This document shows, piece after piece, positions 9,061-18,647 of a DNA stretch of 64,000 nucleotides. The notes below the pieces were generated by a model. The model was not told the DNA's origin. It saw nothing but the letters and a program-made list of their open reading frames with translations, and searched no databases. Made by a program: the position numbers and the translations under genes. Origin of the DNA: Lactococcus allomyrinae (GTDB lineage Bacteria; Bacillota; Bacilli; Lactobacillales; Streptococcaceae); the NCBI RefSeq assembly GCF_003627095.1, contig NZ_CP032627.1, forward strand, positions 1,054,001 to 1,118,000, written 5' to 3'. Every line of letters begins with the position of its first letter. Within the stretch, counting starts at the first letter, position 1.

Positions 9061-9086
9061 ACTCTGTCATTTATAACTGACAGAGT
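9061..9086 (-). promoter_or_regulatory. Intra-operon hairpin (repeat-derived attenuator or RNA stabiliser)
   Basis: ACTCTGTCA (9061-9069) pairs with TGACAGAGT (9078-9086). It lies in the 270-base gap between the binding-protein gene and the permease gene, and has no long T run, so partial termination or 3' protection of the binding-protein mRNA is more likely than full termination. The rest of this gap holds nothing else recognisable. Confidence 0.5.
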
Positions 9087-9304
9087 CTATTTTTTATGAT
9101 TCTTGTCGCGTACACTAGCTCATTCGTTGCAAATTGCAATACTCTACAACTTCATGGTATCAAAAACATCACCATGATACGCTAATCGTAGCCTTCACAA
9201 TAAAATTTTTGTGGAATTTTAAAGTGGGACTAAGTATATTATACAAGATTTTTATCTTTTTTTCTTCTTTTTTTGAATGAAAAGTTAAGCTTTTATCTAT
9301 CTTT

Positions 9305-10153
9305 TCATTTGAACATTTCTGCTTTTGGCACAAAATCACCACCAAGATACTTTTTAGAAATTTTACTCAAAGTTCCATCTGCTTGGAGCTCTGCCAAAGC
9401 TTTATTTACTTGCTTTTGAAGTTTTTGACCTTGTTCATCTTTAGCAAAAAGGAAATATTCATAACCATCATGCTCTGGGTCTCCCGCATCCATATTGATA
9501 TCTTCAACTTTTAAATCTTCAAATCCTGTATCTTTGATTGCAGATTTGAGTGAGATTTTATCATAAAGCATGAAATCAATCTTCCCTGATTCTACTTGCT
9601 CAAATCTTGTGTTAATTGAAGTACTGTCTGCCGAATAACTCAATTTAATTTGTTTATCTGGGTTTGCTTTATTCCAATCTTGGATAGACTTAGTATAATT
9701 TGATGCAGGATTACCAATTGTTGATTTACCAGCTAAATCTCCTAAATTTTTATAGCTTCCAGATTTTACTAAGACCGCATTATTTGATTTTGATAAAGGA
9801 TATGAAAAATCATAACTCTTTGATCGTGTTTCAGTCCAGCCAAAGTCATTAGCACCCATTTGATAGCGTCCAGAGTCTATCCCTGGTGTAATCCCTGAGA
9901 AATCCGTCACTTGAAATTTCGCTTTATACTGAGGTAATTTTTTGAAAACTGCACGCGCTACTTCAATATCATAGCCCGTTAATTTGCCCTGTGAATCTGA
10001 ATAGTCAAACGGTTTAGTCGCTCCATCTGTCGCAATTGTGATTGTTGTTGTTTTCTTTGATGAAGCATCTGAGCTTGAATTTGAGCATCCAGCTAAAGTT
10101 CCAGCAGTGATGAGTGCAAGGGCAGCAAAAGTAAGCTTCAGTGATGTTCTCAT
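9305..10153 (-). CDS. Polar amino acid ABC transporter, substrate-binding lipoprotein
   Basis: 282 residues with a lipoprotein signal peptide ending in the lipobox LAGC (lipidated Cys23), a Ser/Lys linker, and a family 3 extracellular solute-binding domain (FDYSDSQGKLTGYDIEVARAV, then DFSGITPGIDSGRYQMGAND). It captures an amino acid outside the cell for the permease and ATPase encoded downstream. The start is supported by an AGGAG ribosome site 7 bases upstream. It is the most distal 5' gene of the operon, the usual position for the most abundant component. Confidence 0.92.
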   Translation of the reverse strand: MRTSLKLTFAALALITAGTLAGCSNSSSDASSKKTTTITIATDGATKPFDYSDSQGKLTGYDIEVARAVFKKLPQYKAKFQVTDFSGITPGIDSGRYQMGANDFGWTETRSKSYDFSYPLSKSNNAVLVKSGSYKNLGDLAGKSTIGNPASNYTKSIQDWNKANPDKQIKLSYSADSTSINTRFEQVESGKIDFMLYDKISLKSAIKDTGFEDLKVEDINMDAGDPEHDGYEYFLFAKDEQGQKLQKQVNKALAELQADGTLSKISKKYLGGDFVPKAEMFK

Positions 10154-10525
10154 ATAAGATTCTCCTGTATGTAAGATAATTCCCGAATAAGTCTGTCTTT
10201 TAATAGACTGTTCATTATAAAATTAGAACTATGCTGGCTTTAAAATTTTTATCGGCCATGAAGCCAAGCAGCATATCACTAATTTTATGGCAAATTAATG
10301 GGAATATAAATATTAAAAATAAATTTCTATACTGAACTTCCTAAAATAGCAGTGAAGTTCAGAAGACAAAACAGATGGACATTTGTAATATAAAATGCAC
10401 CGTTTTAAAGTAAGTATCGTATATTCACTTAAAAATTCGATAAAACTATCTTAACATAGACTTAAAAGTCCAGCCATAAATTTTTCTTATACCCAAGTCT
10501 AATTTCATTTATAACCACAAAAAAA
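10154..10525. promoter_or_regulatory. Upstream region of the amino acid ABC operon with hairpins
   Basis: On the minus strand a TATAAT lies about 65 bases before the binding-protein ATG (complement of attata at about 10214-10219). Further upstream is a perfect 9-bp stem CTGAACTTC (10332-10340) with GAAGTTCAG (10354-10362), and an imperfect long stem between 10230 and 10272 (ATGCTG...CAGCAT arms). No T-box or known riboswitch signature was recognised. No gene was found in this stretch. Confidence 0.4.
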
Positions 10526-10541
10526 TAGCGATTTTTCGCTA
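10526..10541 (-). terminator. Terminator downstream of the NlpC/P60 gene
   Basis: TAGCGA (10526-10531) pairs with TCGCTA (10536-10541). On the minus strand it is followed by TTTTTTTG. It is 225 bases past the NlpC/P60 stop, with no gene between. Confidence 0.6.
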
Positions 10542-10765
10542 CTTCCTTTCATTATCTTTATCCTTACTTACAAATCTCTGGCTGTGGTTAATTCGTTACA
10601 ACGCATTGATTTCATTGTGTAGAGATAGGGTCACGACACACCAATTACAGTTGATACTGTCCATTTCATCTTGGTATTTCAGCTCCTCAGAATAAATGAA
10701 CAACTGACATATAAAATCTTTTTTTATTTTAAAGTGTAACTAGTAAAATTTGAAGAAAAGGCAGT

Positions 10766-11343
10766 CTAAAATTGTAAGGCATAATCTGCTGACATCTCTG
10801 AAATTGAACTAATTTTTACACTTTGCCCTGGTTCTGGTGCATGAATAATTTGACCATTGCCCAGATAAAGCCCAACATGACTTCCACCATAAAAAATGAT
10901 TAAATCACCTATTTTAGCTTGATTTAAAGGAATTTTTTTCCCATTTGAAATCTGCCCCAAGTCGTGCGCCCAATTTCTTTTCCAAGCGCATTGCGATAAA
11001 CATAACTTGTAAATCCTGAACAATCAAATCCTGCTGGAGTCGTTCCTCCCCAAACGTATGGAACACCTATATACTTTTTGGCTGTATTTACCAGTTTATC
11101 TGCATCACTCTGCCCTTTTGCATTAGTAGGGATTGACTGATTCTCTTTTGCTTTAGAAACTGCGCTCACGGTTTGATTCATTGTTGTTGACAACAACTCT
11201 AAAGAATCTGATACAGCTGCGATTGAACTTATCGAAGTTTCGTCAGTACTGACAAAAATAGTATCTGCTTTGACAGATTTTGTAGTTGTTACAGCAGCTA
11301 TACTCATCATAACTACCGCTGAAAATATTAATTTTTTTAACAT
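10766..11343 (-). pseudogene. NlpC/P60 cell-wall endopeptidase, split by a one-base frameshift
   Basis: The first frame gives a signal peptide ([18 protein letters not shown]...VKA), a Ser/Thr-rich linker, and the start of an NlpC/P60 domain ([21 protein letters not shown] with catalytic Cys), then runs out of frame after GRTTWG. The second frame continues at [19 protein letters not shown], with catalytic His in GSHVGLYLG and the third polar residue in IIHAPEPG. One added base in or beside the C4 run at 10955-10958 restores a continuous ~192-residue enzyme. Such proteins cut peptidoglycan peptides outside the cell. The break may be a sequencing error (see findings). The start at 11343 has no ribosome site but sits 8 bases after a -10 box. 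Confidence 0.85.
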
Positions 11344-11351
11344 CGTGGAAC

Positions 11352-11360
11352 AGTATATCA
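11352..11360 (-). promoter_or_regulatory. Promoter abutting the NlpC/P60 start codon (leaderless geometry)
   Basis: The minus strand reads TGATATACT, an extended -10 whose last base is 8 bases before the ATG at 11343. Initiation about 7 bases downstream would give an mRNA with almost no leader. A weak -35 (TTGTAG) falls in the loop of the fhs terminator 16 bases upstream. Confidence 0.55.
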
Positions 11361-11364
11361 CAAA

Positions 11365-11387
11365 AAAGCCGCACTACAAGCGGCTTT
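11365..11387 (-). terminator. fhs terminator
   Basis: AAAGCCGC (11365-11372) pairs with GCGGCTTT (11380-11387) around a 7-base loop; on the minus strand a T run follows. It lies about 80 bases after the fhs stop and overlaps the promoter of the next gene. Confidence 0.8.
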
Positions 11388-11469
11388 ACAGTTTTTTAAT
11401 CTTTTGTAAATTTGTTACTTAAATATTTTACATTTAATCTTTTTGTAACTTAGTGACTTATAAACATTT

Positions 11470-13137
11470 TTAAAACAATCCTGAGATTTTCCCATCGTTG
11501 GATACATCCATATTAAGTGCTGCTGGACGTTTAGGAAGGCCTGGCATTGTCATTATATCCCCCAGCAATGCAACGATAAATCCTGCGCCAATTTTGGGAA
11601 TTAACTCTCTTACCGTGATTTCAAAGCCTTCTGGTGCTGCAAGAAGATTTGGATTATCTGAAAATGAATACTGAGTTTTTGCCATACAAACAGGAAGATT
11701 AGTCCAACCATTTTCTTCAATTTCTCTCATTTGTCTCTTAGCTTTTGCAGAAAAATTCACTTTGTAACCGCCATAAATTTCTGTCACTATTTTGTTAATT
11801 TTTTCAGAGATAGGGCTTTCAAGAGCATAAAGATAACTAAAATCAGATTTTTCTTGTAATAATTTTTTGAGTTGACGGGCAAGGTCAAGACCACCTTCGC
11901 CACCTTTCTCAAAAACTTGTGTCAGTGAAATCGGTACTGACAAACTTTCTGTCAGTGCTGACAGTATTTCAATTTCGGCTTCTGTATCTGCTGCAAATTG
12001 ATTAATTGCCACGATTACTGGTAAACCATAAGATTGCATATTTTCAATATGACGTTTAAGATTGGCAAAACCAATTTTTACCGCCTCAACATTCTCCTTG
12101 GTTAACTCTTTCTTATCAACACCACCATGCATTTTAAGCGCCCGAATCGTTGCCACAATAACGACGGCATCAGGTGTTTTCCCAAGTTGACGTGTCTTAA
12201 TATCTAGGAATTTTTCACCGCCAAGATCTGCTCCAAAACCAGCTTCCGTAATCACTATATCTGACAGTTTTAAAGCTGTTTTTGTTGCCAAAACAGAGTT
12301 ACATCCATGTGCAATATTAGCAAATGGACCACCATGAATAAGCGCTGGTGTTCCCTCAATCGTCTGTACCAAATTAGGTTTCAACGCATCTTTTAAGAGC
12401 ATCGCAATGCTTCCTGCAACCCCTAATTCCCCAACTGTGACAGGCTTACGATCATAATTTTGTGCTACAACAATTTTTGAAATACGATACTTCAAATCTT
12501 CCAATGATGTTGCAAGGCAGAGCACTGCCATGATCTCACTGGCTACCGTAATATCAAAGCCGTCTTCGCGTGGAACACCATTCAAAGGCCCTCCAAGACC
12601 AATGGTTATATGACGAAGCGCACGATCATTCAAATCCAAAACCCGTTTCCAAATCACTCGACGTGGATCAATATTCAAAGGATTTCCCTGATGAAGCGAG
12701 TTATCAAGAAAAGCTGCAATCGCGTTATTTGCTGTCGTAATCGCATGAATATCTCCTGTAAAATGCAAATTAATATCTTCCATCGGCAAAACCTGAGCGT
12801 AACCGCCCCCTGCCGCTCCACCTTTCACTCCCATTACGGGTCCAAGAGAAGGTTCGCGAAGTGCAACCATTACTGATTCACCAAGGCGCGCAAAAGCATC
12901 TGCAAGGCCAACTGTCACGGTAGATTTCCCTTCGCCCGCAGGAGTTGGATTGATTGATGTTACAAGCACCAATTTTCCTTCTCGGTTTTTTTCAAATTTT
13001 TCTAATGTTTCAAGTGGTATTTTCGCCTTATATTTTCCGTAAAGTTCAATATCATCAAAGTTTAAGCCAATTTTTTTAGCAATTGAAGTAATCGATTGCA
13101 TGGTTGTTGCTTGCGCAATTTCAATATCAGATTTCAT
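11470..13137 (-). CDS. fhs: Formate-tetrahydrofolate ligase
   Basis: 555 residues, the family's usual length. The ATP-binding loop [11 protein letters not shown], the [14 protein letters not shown] segment and the C-terminal [15 protein letters not shown] motif are clear. The enzyme makes 10-formyl-THF from formate, ATP and THF, feeding purine synthesis and formyl-Met-tRNA. The start follows AAAGGGGGAAATA, and a TATAAT lies just upstream (minus strand, 13153-13158). It is transcribed alone. Repeat palindrome CTGTCAGTGCTGACAG is embedded in the coding sequence at 11949-11964. Confidence 0.97.
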   Translation of the reverse strand: MKSDIEIAQATTMQSITSIAKKIGLNFDDIELYGKYKAKIPLETLEKFEKNREGKLVLVTSINPTPAGEGKSTVTVGLADAFARLGESVMVALREPSLGPVMGVKGGAAGGGYAQVLPMEDINLHFTGDIHAITTANNAIAAFLDNSLHQGNPLNIDPRRVIWKRVLDLNDRALRHITIGLGGPLNGVPREDGFDITVASEIMAVLCLATSLEDLKYRISKIVVAQNYDRKPVTVGELGVAGSIAMLLKDALKPNLVQTIEGTPALIHGGPFANIAHGCNSVLATKTALKLSDIVITEAGFGADLGGEKFLDIKTRQLGKTPDAVVIVATIRALKMHGGVDKKELTKENVEAVKIGFANLKRHIENMQSYGLPVIVAINQFAADTEAEIEILSALTESLSVPISLTQVFEKGGEGGLDLARQLKKLLQEKSDFSYLYALESPISEKINKIVTEIYGGYKVNFSAKAKRQMREIEENGWTNLPVCMAKTQYSFSDNPNLLAAPEGFEITVRELIPKIGAGFIVALLGDIMTMPGLPKRPAALNMDVSNDGKISGLF

Positions 13138-13455
13138 TATTTCCCCCTTTAAATTATAAGCTCACCTATCAATCAAGTTAAATAAGATTGAAAAGTAAAA
13201 CCAGATTGTTCTATGATAATTTTAATATTATTCTAGCAAAAAAACACTGATTTTACTGTTAATAATTCCACAATCAATTGTTTTAGGTCAAAAATGTTCG
13301 GAAATACAAAAAGAGCATTGACGCTCTCATCATTTTTGGGGGAGAATTAGTATAAAATACTGCGCTCTCAGGTTTACTCATCCACTATAGCTAAATCATT
13401 GTAAAAATCATCAGATCAGTGGTTTATGGTGTTTCATAAAAAGTGCACTGATGAT
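13138..13455. other. 318-base spacer with fhs promoter region and ASCH terminator
   Basis: Contains the fhs -10 region near 13153 and the terminator at 13312-13327. No additional ORF or RNA was recognised. Confidence 0.5.
13312..13327 (-). terminator. Terminator after the ASCH gene pair
   Basis: AGAGC (13312-13316) pairs with GCTCT (13323-13327); on the minus strand TTTTTG follows. Short stem, so moderate strength. Confidence 0.55.
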
Positions 13456-13896
13456 TTATTTTTTGTATAGAACTTCAAATTCTTCACATACAACATCCAT
13501 CTCTGGCGAAAACAAATCATATTGCCGCCAAAACCTCTCATGCTCTTGTCTCCAATACTCCAAAGTTCTGTCCCCCTCACCCTCTTTATAGGCGTGTTCT
13601 GCACTCACATTTGCAAACTTTTCGACATAAACTTTGGTTGTTTGGATTGCCGCTACTGGTTCTCCTTTGCCATCCAGAATAAGATCAAACTTATCATCTA
13701 CTTGAGGTAAGATTTCATTTTCTTCATAACCTGCAAGTGCACTAGCTGTTGCTGTTTTTTTACCTGCCAACACCAATAAAGCAAGTTCATCTGCTATCTC
13801 GGGGTTTTCAATAAGTTCATCATTTGCAAATGCCCAAGCCATCCGAAAATCATCAGTACTCAACCCAGCTTCCCTTATAAATTTTTCATATTTCAT
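13456..13896 (-). CDS. ASCH domain protein (second of a tandem pair)
   Basis: 146 residues. The ASCH signature GxKxxT is present as LVLAGKKTATAS, followed by the conserved DKFDLILDGKGEPVAAIQTTKV core of the PUA-like barrel. ASCH proteins bind RNA or act as small ribonucleases or amidohydrolases; the role here is unknown. It is a paralogue of the gene just upstream, with the same MKYEKFIREA start and closely similar ends, consistent with a local duplication. The genes are 18 bases apart and probably cotranscribed. Confidence 0.88.
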   Translation of the reverse strand: MKYEKFIREAGLSTDDFRMAWAFANDELIENPEIADELALLVLAGKKTATASALAGYEENEILPQVDDKFDLILDGKGEPVAAIQTTKVYVEKFANVSAEHAYKEGEGDRTLEYWRQEHERFWRQYDLFSPEMDVVCEEFEVLYKK

Positions 13897-13914
13897 TTAA
13901 TAACTTTACTCCCA

Positions 13915-14361
13915 TCAATTTTCTGGATATATTTTCTTAAATTCAAGACAAATAATATCCATTTCAGGAAAATATTGCTCCCGCTCTTCAAGCATCGTAC
14001 GAATCAATCGTCGCCATTGCTCAAGGCTATCACTCTCTCCATCTTTCCTAGCAAATTCTTCCGGCACCTCTAAGAATTTGAGTTTCTTAATTTTGGTAAA
14101 TTGAATCGCTGCTACTGGCTTACCTTCACCATCCAATACAATATCGTATTTTCCATCCACAGCTAATTTGGGTTGCATTGCTTCAAAATCTGGTACAGAA
14201 CTTGTCGTTGTTGTCTTCCAGCCCTTTAATACAAGGTAGGCATTAAAATTTGCCGCTTCTTTGTCTTCGATTTTATGATTAAATTCATTCTCGAAAGCAA
14301 AAGCCATGCGAAATTTCTTTGGATTTAGTTGCGCTTCTCTGATAAACTCTTCGTATTTCAT
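13915..14361 (-). CDS. ASCH domain protein (first of a tandem pair)
   Basis: 148 residues with the ASCH motif as LVLKGWKTTTTS and the barrel core GKYDIVLDGEGKPVAAIQFTKI. The N-terminus MKYEEFIREAQLNPKKFRMAF matches its neighbour nearly residue for residue, so the two arose by tandem duplication. The C-terminal half has diverged more (SLEQWRRLIRTMLEE). RNA-related function is a family expectation only. It is first in a two-gene minus-strand operon. Confidence 0.88.
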   Translation of the reverse strand: MKYEEFIREAQLNPKKFRMAFAFENEFNHKIEDKEAANFNAYLVLKGWKTTTTSSVPDFEAMQPKLAVDGKYDIVLDGEGKPVAAIQFTKIKKLKFLEVPEEFARKDGESDSLEQWRRLIRTMLEEREQYFPEMDIICLEFKKIYPEN

Positions 14362-14447
14362 GCTAAGCTTCCCTTCTACCTCTCTCTATTTTATCAAAAA
14401 AACACTCAATCAGTATTTAAAAGGGCTCTTCCTGTATAATAAAAAAC

Positions 14448-14468
14448 ACCAACTTTATTCAAGTTGAT
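14448..14468 (-). terminator. deoD terminator
   Basis: On the minus strand ATCAACTT and AAGTTGGT pair (one G-U) around GAATA, followed by GTTTTTT. It lies directly after the deoD stop. Confidence 0.75.
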
Positions 14469-14482
14469 GAATTAAATCTTAC

Positions 14483-15187
14483 TTATTCTGCAATCAATGT
14501 TTCAAGACCAACTTTCATCATATCAGTAAAAGTCAATTGACGTTCTTCTGAAGTTGTTGCTTCTCCAGTCAAAATATGATCAGAAATTGTCATAATTCCT
14601 AAAGTTTGAACTTTATGTTTTGCACCAAGATAATACAAGCCCGCAGCTTCCATTTCGACCGCTTTAACACCGAGTTTACCCACTTTTACTGCATCTGGGC
14701 CACCATAAAACAAATCGGAACTCAAGATATTTCCGACATGAGTCGTAATCCCCAAATCTTTTGCAATATGATAAGCTTTATCAAGCAAGTCAAAATCTGC
14801 AATTTGTGGCAAATCAAAATCTGGAAAATCATTGCGAACAATCGCTGAAGTCGTAGCAGCTGCTTGGCCGATGACAAGGTCACGAATATGAACATCTTCA
14901 TTAATTGAACCAGCAGTTCCCACACGAATTAATTTTTTAACACCGTATTCAGTGATTAATTCATTGGCATAAATTGAGATGGATGGAATTCCCATTCCAG
15001 TACCCATGACAGATACGCGTTGACCTTTATAAGTCCCTGTAAAACCGAGCATTCCGCGAACTTGGTTAAACTGTACAGCATCTTCAAGGAAATTTTCAGC
15101 GATAAATTTCGCACGAAGTGGGTCTCCTGGTAAAAGGATTTTATCTGCGATTTCGCCTTTTTGAGCTTCGATATGTGGTGTTGGCAT
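14483..15187 (-). CDS. deoD: Purine-nucleoside phosphorylase, DeoD type
   Basis: 234 residues, typical for hexameric DeoD. Visible motifs are the phosphate-binding GDPLRAK near residues 21-27, [10 protein letters not shown], the GTAGSI turn and the catalytic Asp in MTISDHI. It splits purine (deoxy)ribonucleosides with phosphate into base and pentose-1-phosphate, which the phosphopentomutase encoded upstream converts onward. AAGGAAAAAAATT provides the ribosome site. It is separated from deoB by an arsC-like and a zinc-ribbon gene plus a 390-base spacer. Confidence 0.97.
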   Translation of the reverse strand: MPTPHIEAQKGEIADKILLPGDPLRAKFIAENFLEDAVQFNQVRGMLGFTGTYKGQRVSVMGTGMGIPSISIYANELITEYGVKKLIRVGTAGSINEDVHIRDLVIGQAAATTSAIVRNDFPDFDLPQIADFDLLDKAYHIAKDLGITTHVGNILSSDLFYGGPDAVKVGKLGVKAVEMEAAGLYYLGAKHKVQTLGIMTISDHILTGEATTSEERQLTFTDMMKVGLETLIAE

Positions 15188-15576
15188 AATTTTTTTCCTT
15201 TTCTTACTTTAACTTAGCAAGTGCGTGCTAACTCCCCACCTCTTAGATGTGGGGGAATAAGCAGCACTAAACTCTGCTTTCGTTCTACTAACACTGGTGA
15301 GAGAGGGAAAGAATCCTCCACCAATGAAGTAATCACTTTAATCTATGTCGTCCGATCAATAATCCGAACATTCTTATTTCTGTCAGTACTGACAAAAAAG
15401 CTGTCAGCATTTATTTTTTTAATTTAAGAAGTGCTAACTCATTCTCCCACAAACCTTATATGGCAGTATTATCAGCACTTACATCAGCGAAGAAAATCCC
15501 CGCTGACACAGTTTCTGTTTAGTCCTGGTAAATTATGACGTAAATTTTCTGTCAGTATACTGACCAAATTTTTGGG
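15188..15576. other. Spacer upstream of deoD with hairpin and repeat copies
   Basis: No gene is apparent. It contains the near-palindrome AGCAAGTGCGTGCT (15216-15229), which recurs upstream of the RpiR gene; a CCCCAC/GTGGGG hairpin (15234-15254) like those at IS200/IS605 ends; and CTGTCAG palindromes at 15381-15394 and 15549-15564. Confidence 0.45.
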
Positions 15577-15843
15577 TCACTTTTTCCAGCGTTTTAATCC
15601 TTTAAGTTGCATTGGATAGAGCTTTTTGAACATCCATTTTTGAAATTTGGGCATTGGACTAGCTTCTAGACCTTTTTGTCCTATTTTAACCATTTCATCA
15701 AAACTGATATTAGGTTGCATAAAGCGTCCTTGCATATAACAATAGATGCAATAATCTACTGAAAAGCTACCGTCAGCTTCTGTTCCCTTATAAGACGAGT
15801 CACTAATTGGCATTCCACAAGATTGGCAAAACTGTTTTTTCAC
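15577..15843 (-). CDS. Small zinc-ribbon protein
   Basis: 88 residues with two CxxC knuckles, CQSCG (Cys6, Cys9) and CIYC (Cys32, Cys35), which should bind one zinc ion, as in the Pfam putative zinc-ribbon family (Zn_ribbon_2). The C-terminal half is basic and helical. Its ATG overlaps the stop of the arsC-like gene by 4 bases, so the two are translationally coupled. Its role is unknown; metal sensing or a chaperone role for the phosphatase-like partner are possibilities only. Confidence 0.75.
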   Translation of the reverse strand: MKKQFCQSCGMPISDSSYKGTEADGSFSVDYCIYCYMQGRFMQPNISFDEMVKIGQKGLEASPMPKFQKWMFKKLYPMQLKGLKRWKK

Positions 15844-16244
15844 TTCATCAAACCTTTCACACGTTGTTCAATCTCATCACGCACTTGACGAAAAGCACTC
15901 AAAATTTCTTCTTCTGTGCCAAGAGCTTGTGCAGGATCTGGTAAATCCCAATGTTCATGTACTATTCCATGAGGAATCATTGGACATTTATCACGCGCAT
16001 CTCCACAAAGTGTAATAATCAAATCACAAGCGTTAAAATAACCAAGGTCACTCAAATCCGAACTATGACCTGAAATATCCAGACTTCTTTCTGCCATAAC
16101 CTGTACAGCACGTGGATTTAAACCATGCTGTTCAACGCCGGCCGATTTAATTTCATAATCATCAGTCAAATATTTTTTTGCGAAGCCTTCTGCCATTTGA
16201 CTGCGGCAAGAGTTACCTGTGCAGAGGAAGTATATTTTTTTCAT
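15840..16244 (-). CDS. Arsenate reductase ArsC / low-Mr protein tyrosine phosphatase family
   Basis: 134 residues from the ATG at 16244 (an ATG three codons upstream lies directly on the GAAAGA ribosome site, so the second is preferred). The P-loop [15 protein letters not shown] with nucleophilic Cys, a further CGDARDKCP pair and DLPDPAQA general-acid loop place it in the thioredoxin-coupled ArsC group. It would reduce arsenate to arsenite, or act as a phosphatase. No ars regulator or efflux pump is adjacent. It follows deoB and is coupled to the zinc-ribbon gene. Confidence 0.88.
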   Translation of the reverse strand: MKKIYFLCTGNSCRSQMAEGFAKKYLTDDYEIKSAGVEQHGLNPRAVQVMAERSLDISGHSSDLSDLGYFNACDLIITLCGDARDKCPMIPHGIVHEHWDLPDPAQALGTEEEILSAFRQVRDEIEQRVKGLMK

Positions 16245-16298
16245 TTTGTTCATTCTTTCAACATTCTGTCAGTGCTGACAGAAATCGGTCAGTGACTT

Positions 16299-17507
16299 TT
16301 AGACCAATTCGTCTAAGAAACTTTCACCAATTTCACCTTTTTGAACACCAAAATTCTCAGCAATTGTTGCTGAAATATCAGCAAAATGACCAATAGGCAA
16401 TGGTTTAGGCGTCTTAAATGATTTCGAGAAAGTAACGAGTGGAATATATTCACGTGTATGATCTGTTCCAACAAAAGTAGGGTCATTACCGTGGTCAGCC
16501 GTAATCATCAAGAGATCATCTTCGCGCATTGCTTCCATAATCTCCGGAAGACGCCCATCAAGATCTTGAATCGCATCACGATATCCTTCTGGATTTCGTC
16601 TATGTCCGTATTTTGCATCAAAATCAACTAAGTTTACAAAAAGAAGACCTTCGTTAAAGTCAGGGAGAGTCATTGCTTTAAGCATACGGTCCACACCATC
16701 CATATCGTTCAGGTTATGTCCCATATCTTTGTTAATGCCTTGACCATCGTAAATATCGTGAATTTTACCCACAGAAATCACTGGAAAGCCAGCTTCATCA
16801 AGATAATTCAATACCGTTTTACCAAATGGTGCCAAAGCAAAATCACGACGATTAGCCGTCCGCTCAAAATGTCCAGCAGTTCCCACATAAGGCCGCGCAA
16901 TAATCCGTCCCACCATCCATTGCGAACCAACGAGTGTGATTGAACGTACATATTCACAAATTTTCATCAGCTCATCAACTGGAATAACATCTTCATGAGC
17001 AGCGATTTGTAACACTGGGTCAGCTGATGTATATATAATCAACTCACCTGTTTCCATCTGACGTGGTCCAAAATCTTCAATAACTGCAGTACCTGAATAG
17101 GGTTTATTAGCTTCACGAATGACTTTCCGCCCTGAAAATTCTTCAATTTTTACAAGAAGCTCTTCTGGATAACCTTCTGGATAAACAGGGAATGGATTTG
17201 TAATATCAAGTCCCATGATTTCCCAGTGCCCCGTCATCGTATCTTTTCCTTCACTCACCTCTTGAAGTTTTGTTGTATATCCTTTCGGTGAGTCTGTTGG
17301 TGCAACTGTTTTTAGTGGCGTTATATTTCCAAGTCCAAGTTTTTGAAAATTAGGCACCTCAAGTCCGACTTTTTCTGAAATATGGCCAATAGTGTTTGAA
17401 CCAGTATCAGGTGTTTTTTGATTAAAAAATCGATTAGCATCAGGTGCTTCACCAATTCCAGCTGAATCCATGACAATCACATGAACACGACCAAATTTTT
17501 TCGACAT
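16299..17507 (-). CDS. deoB: Phosphopentomutase
   Basis: 402 residues, usual length. It belongs to the alkaline phosphatase superfamily, with the metal- and phosphate-binding motifs [12 protein letters not shown] at the N-terminus, GHWEIMG in the middle and [19 protein letters not shown] near the C-terminus. It interconverts (deoxy)ribose-1-phosphate and -5-phosphate, linking the nucleoside phosphorylase to the pentose phosphate pathway and DeoC. The start follows AAAGGAGAAAATA. The 45-base space to the arsC-like gene carries the repeat palindrome CTGTCAGTGCTGACAG (16266-16281). Confidence 0.97.
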   Translation of the reverse strand: MSKKFGRVHVIVMDSAGIGEAPDANRFFNQKTPDTGSNTIGHISEKVGLEVPNFQKLGLGNITPLKTVAPTDSPKGYTTKLQEVSEGKDTMTGHWEIMGLDITNPFPVYPEGYPEELLVKIEEFSGRKVIREANKPYSGTAVIEDFGPRQMETGELIIYTSADPVLQIAAHEDVIPVDELMKICEYVRSITLVGSQWMVGRIIARPYVGTAGHFERTANRRDFALAPFGKTVLNYLDEAGFPVISVGKIHDIYDGQGINKDMGHNLNDMDGVDRMLKAMTLPDFNEGLLFVNLVDFDAKYGHRRNPEGYRDAIQDLDGRLPEIMEAMREDDLLMITADHGNDPTFVGTDHTREYIPLVTFSKSFKTPKPLPIGHFADISATIAENFGVQKGEIGESFLDELV

Positions 17508-17787
17508 TATTTTCTCCTTTAAAATATATAGAAGTCAACTGTTCAGAATATAATACTATACCACTCATCAAATCCTATTAGACTTCATTATGGAACTCAC
17601 ACATTATTAATATTATGAACAAGAAGATACATTGCAACTACTTATTATTATAGCGTTTTTTCAGCTAAAAAGCTTTTCAGATTCTATGATTAAGATTAGA
17701 AAATCTTTACAAGCTTGAATTGTTTTTCCTGCCATGATTAATTCGTAGAATCAGCCCTCAAAAATAGAACTTTATACGCAATACCTA

Positions 17788-18543
17788 TTATTCCCGAATC
17801 GTTCCTTTTTCTTGATAAATGGCGACTAAATCTAGCAATATACGACAAATAAGCTCCAACGGCATCCGGCTTGAGGCATCACCAAGAAGTCTACTCTTCT
17901 CAATTTTTGATTTGTAGGAACGCAATACAAAGTCACTTAAAGTCGTTAAAGTGCTTTGATAATTACAAGTTAAAAGAACGGTCTTAACTCCGTTTTTCTT
18001 AGCTTTTTTAACTGCTGAGATAATCATCTGTGTTTCCCCAGCACTACTTACTGCGATAACAAGGTCATTTGCTGTTAAACTTTCAGCATAAAGTACCATA
18101 TTATCATAATAACGACTTACAGCATTTTTACCCAAAGTCTGAAGACGATGTGTAAGATCATCTGCAACACTTGCCGATGGACCACGTGCCACTATCATAA
18201 TACTATGGGCCTCATTTATAGCGGAAACAATTTTAACAAGTTCATCAGCATCTAAAAGGTTAATCGTCCTTTGCACTTCATCAATATTCTTATTAATAAA
18301 TACACTCGCTTCTTCTGAAAGTCCTTTTATTCTCTCATTTCGCTCATTATTTTTGCCGCGCTTCAGTGTATTTTTATAATCTGAATAACCTTCAAAACCA
18401 CGTTTTTTTAATGTTCGGACCACAGTAGCTGTACTGACGTGCGCAAGCTCCGCTATTTGCGTTATCGAGGAGAGTTGTACTTTTGCACCATTTTCCTCCA
18501 AAAATTCCCAAGTATAAAGCTCTGCATCAGATAGCTTATCCAT
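17788..18543 (-). CDS. RpiR family transcriptional regulator (HTH + SIS domain)
   Basis: 251 residues from the ATG at 18543, chosen because AGGAGGAG lies 4-5 bases upstream; a longer frame lacks a ribosome site. Residues 1-75 form the RpiR-type HTH (ELAHVSTATVVRTLKKRGFEGYSDYK), and about 95-230 a SIS sugar-phosphate isomerase fold (ARGPSASVADDLTHRL, VSSAGETQMIISAVKKAKKNG). Such regulators sense phosphosugars. Placement upstream of deoB suggests, but does not prove, control of nucleoside or pentose metabolism. A 14-bp palindrome upstream (18634-18647) is a candidate operator. Confidence 0.9.
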   Translation of the reverse strand: MDKLSDAELYTWEFLEENGAKVQLSSITQIAELAHVSTATVVRTLKKRGFEGYSDYKNTLKRGKNNERNERIKGLSEEASVFINKNIDEVQRTINLLDADELVKIVSAINEAHSIMIVARGPSASVADDLTHRLQTLGKNAVSRYYDNMVLYAESLTANDLVIAVSSAGETQMIISAVKKAKKNGVKTVLLTCNYQSTLTTLSDFVLRSYKSKIEKSRLLGDASSRMPLELICRILLDLVAIYQEKGTIRE

Positions 18544-18633
18544 GACTCCTCCTACAATTTTAATTTTTATAGCCAAAATGAAACTATGGCTAATACTGTT
18601 TGGCTCTAACTAAAATCCTATTTGTTTTAACTT

Positions 18634-18647
18634 AGCAAGTGCTTGCT
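18634..18647. promoter_or_regulatory. Perfect palindrome AGCAAGTGCTTGCT upstream of the RpiR gene
   Basis: AGCAAG-TG-CTTGCT is a perfect inverted repeat about 90 bases upstream of the regulator start. A near copy, AGCAAGTGCGTGCT, lies upstream of deoD (15216-15229), and flanking bases are also shared. It could be an RpiR operator or part of a small repeat element. Confidence 0.4.

Noticed and set aside
15234-15254. Complete IS200/IS605 insertion
   Set aside because: Only an end-like hairpin is visible; no tnpA or tnpB coding sequence is nearby.
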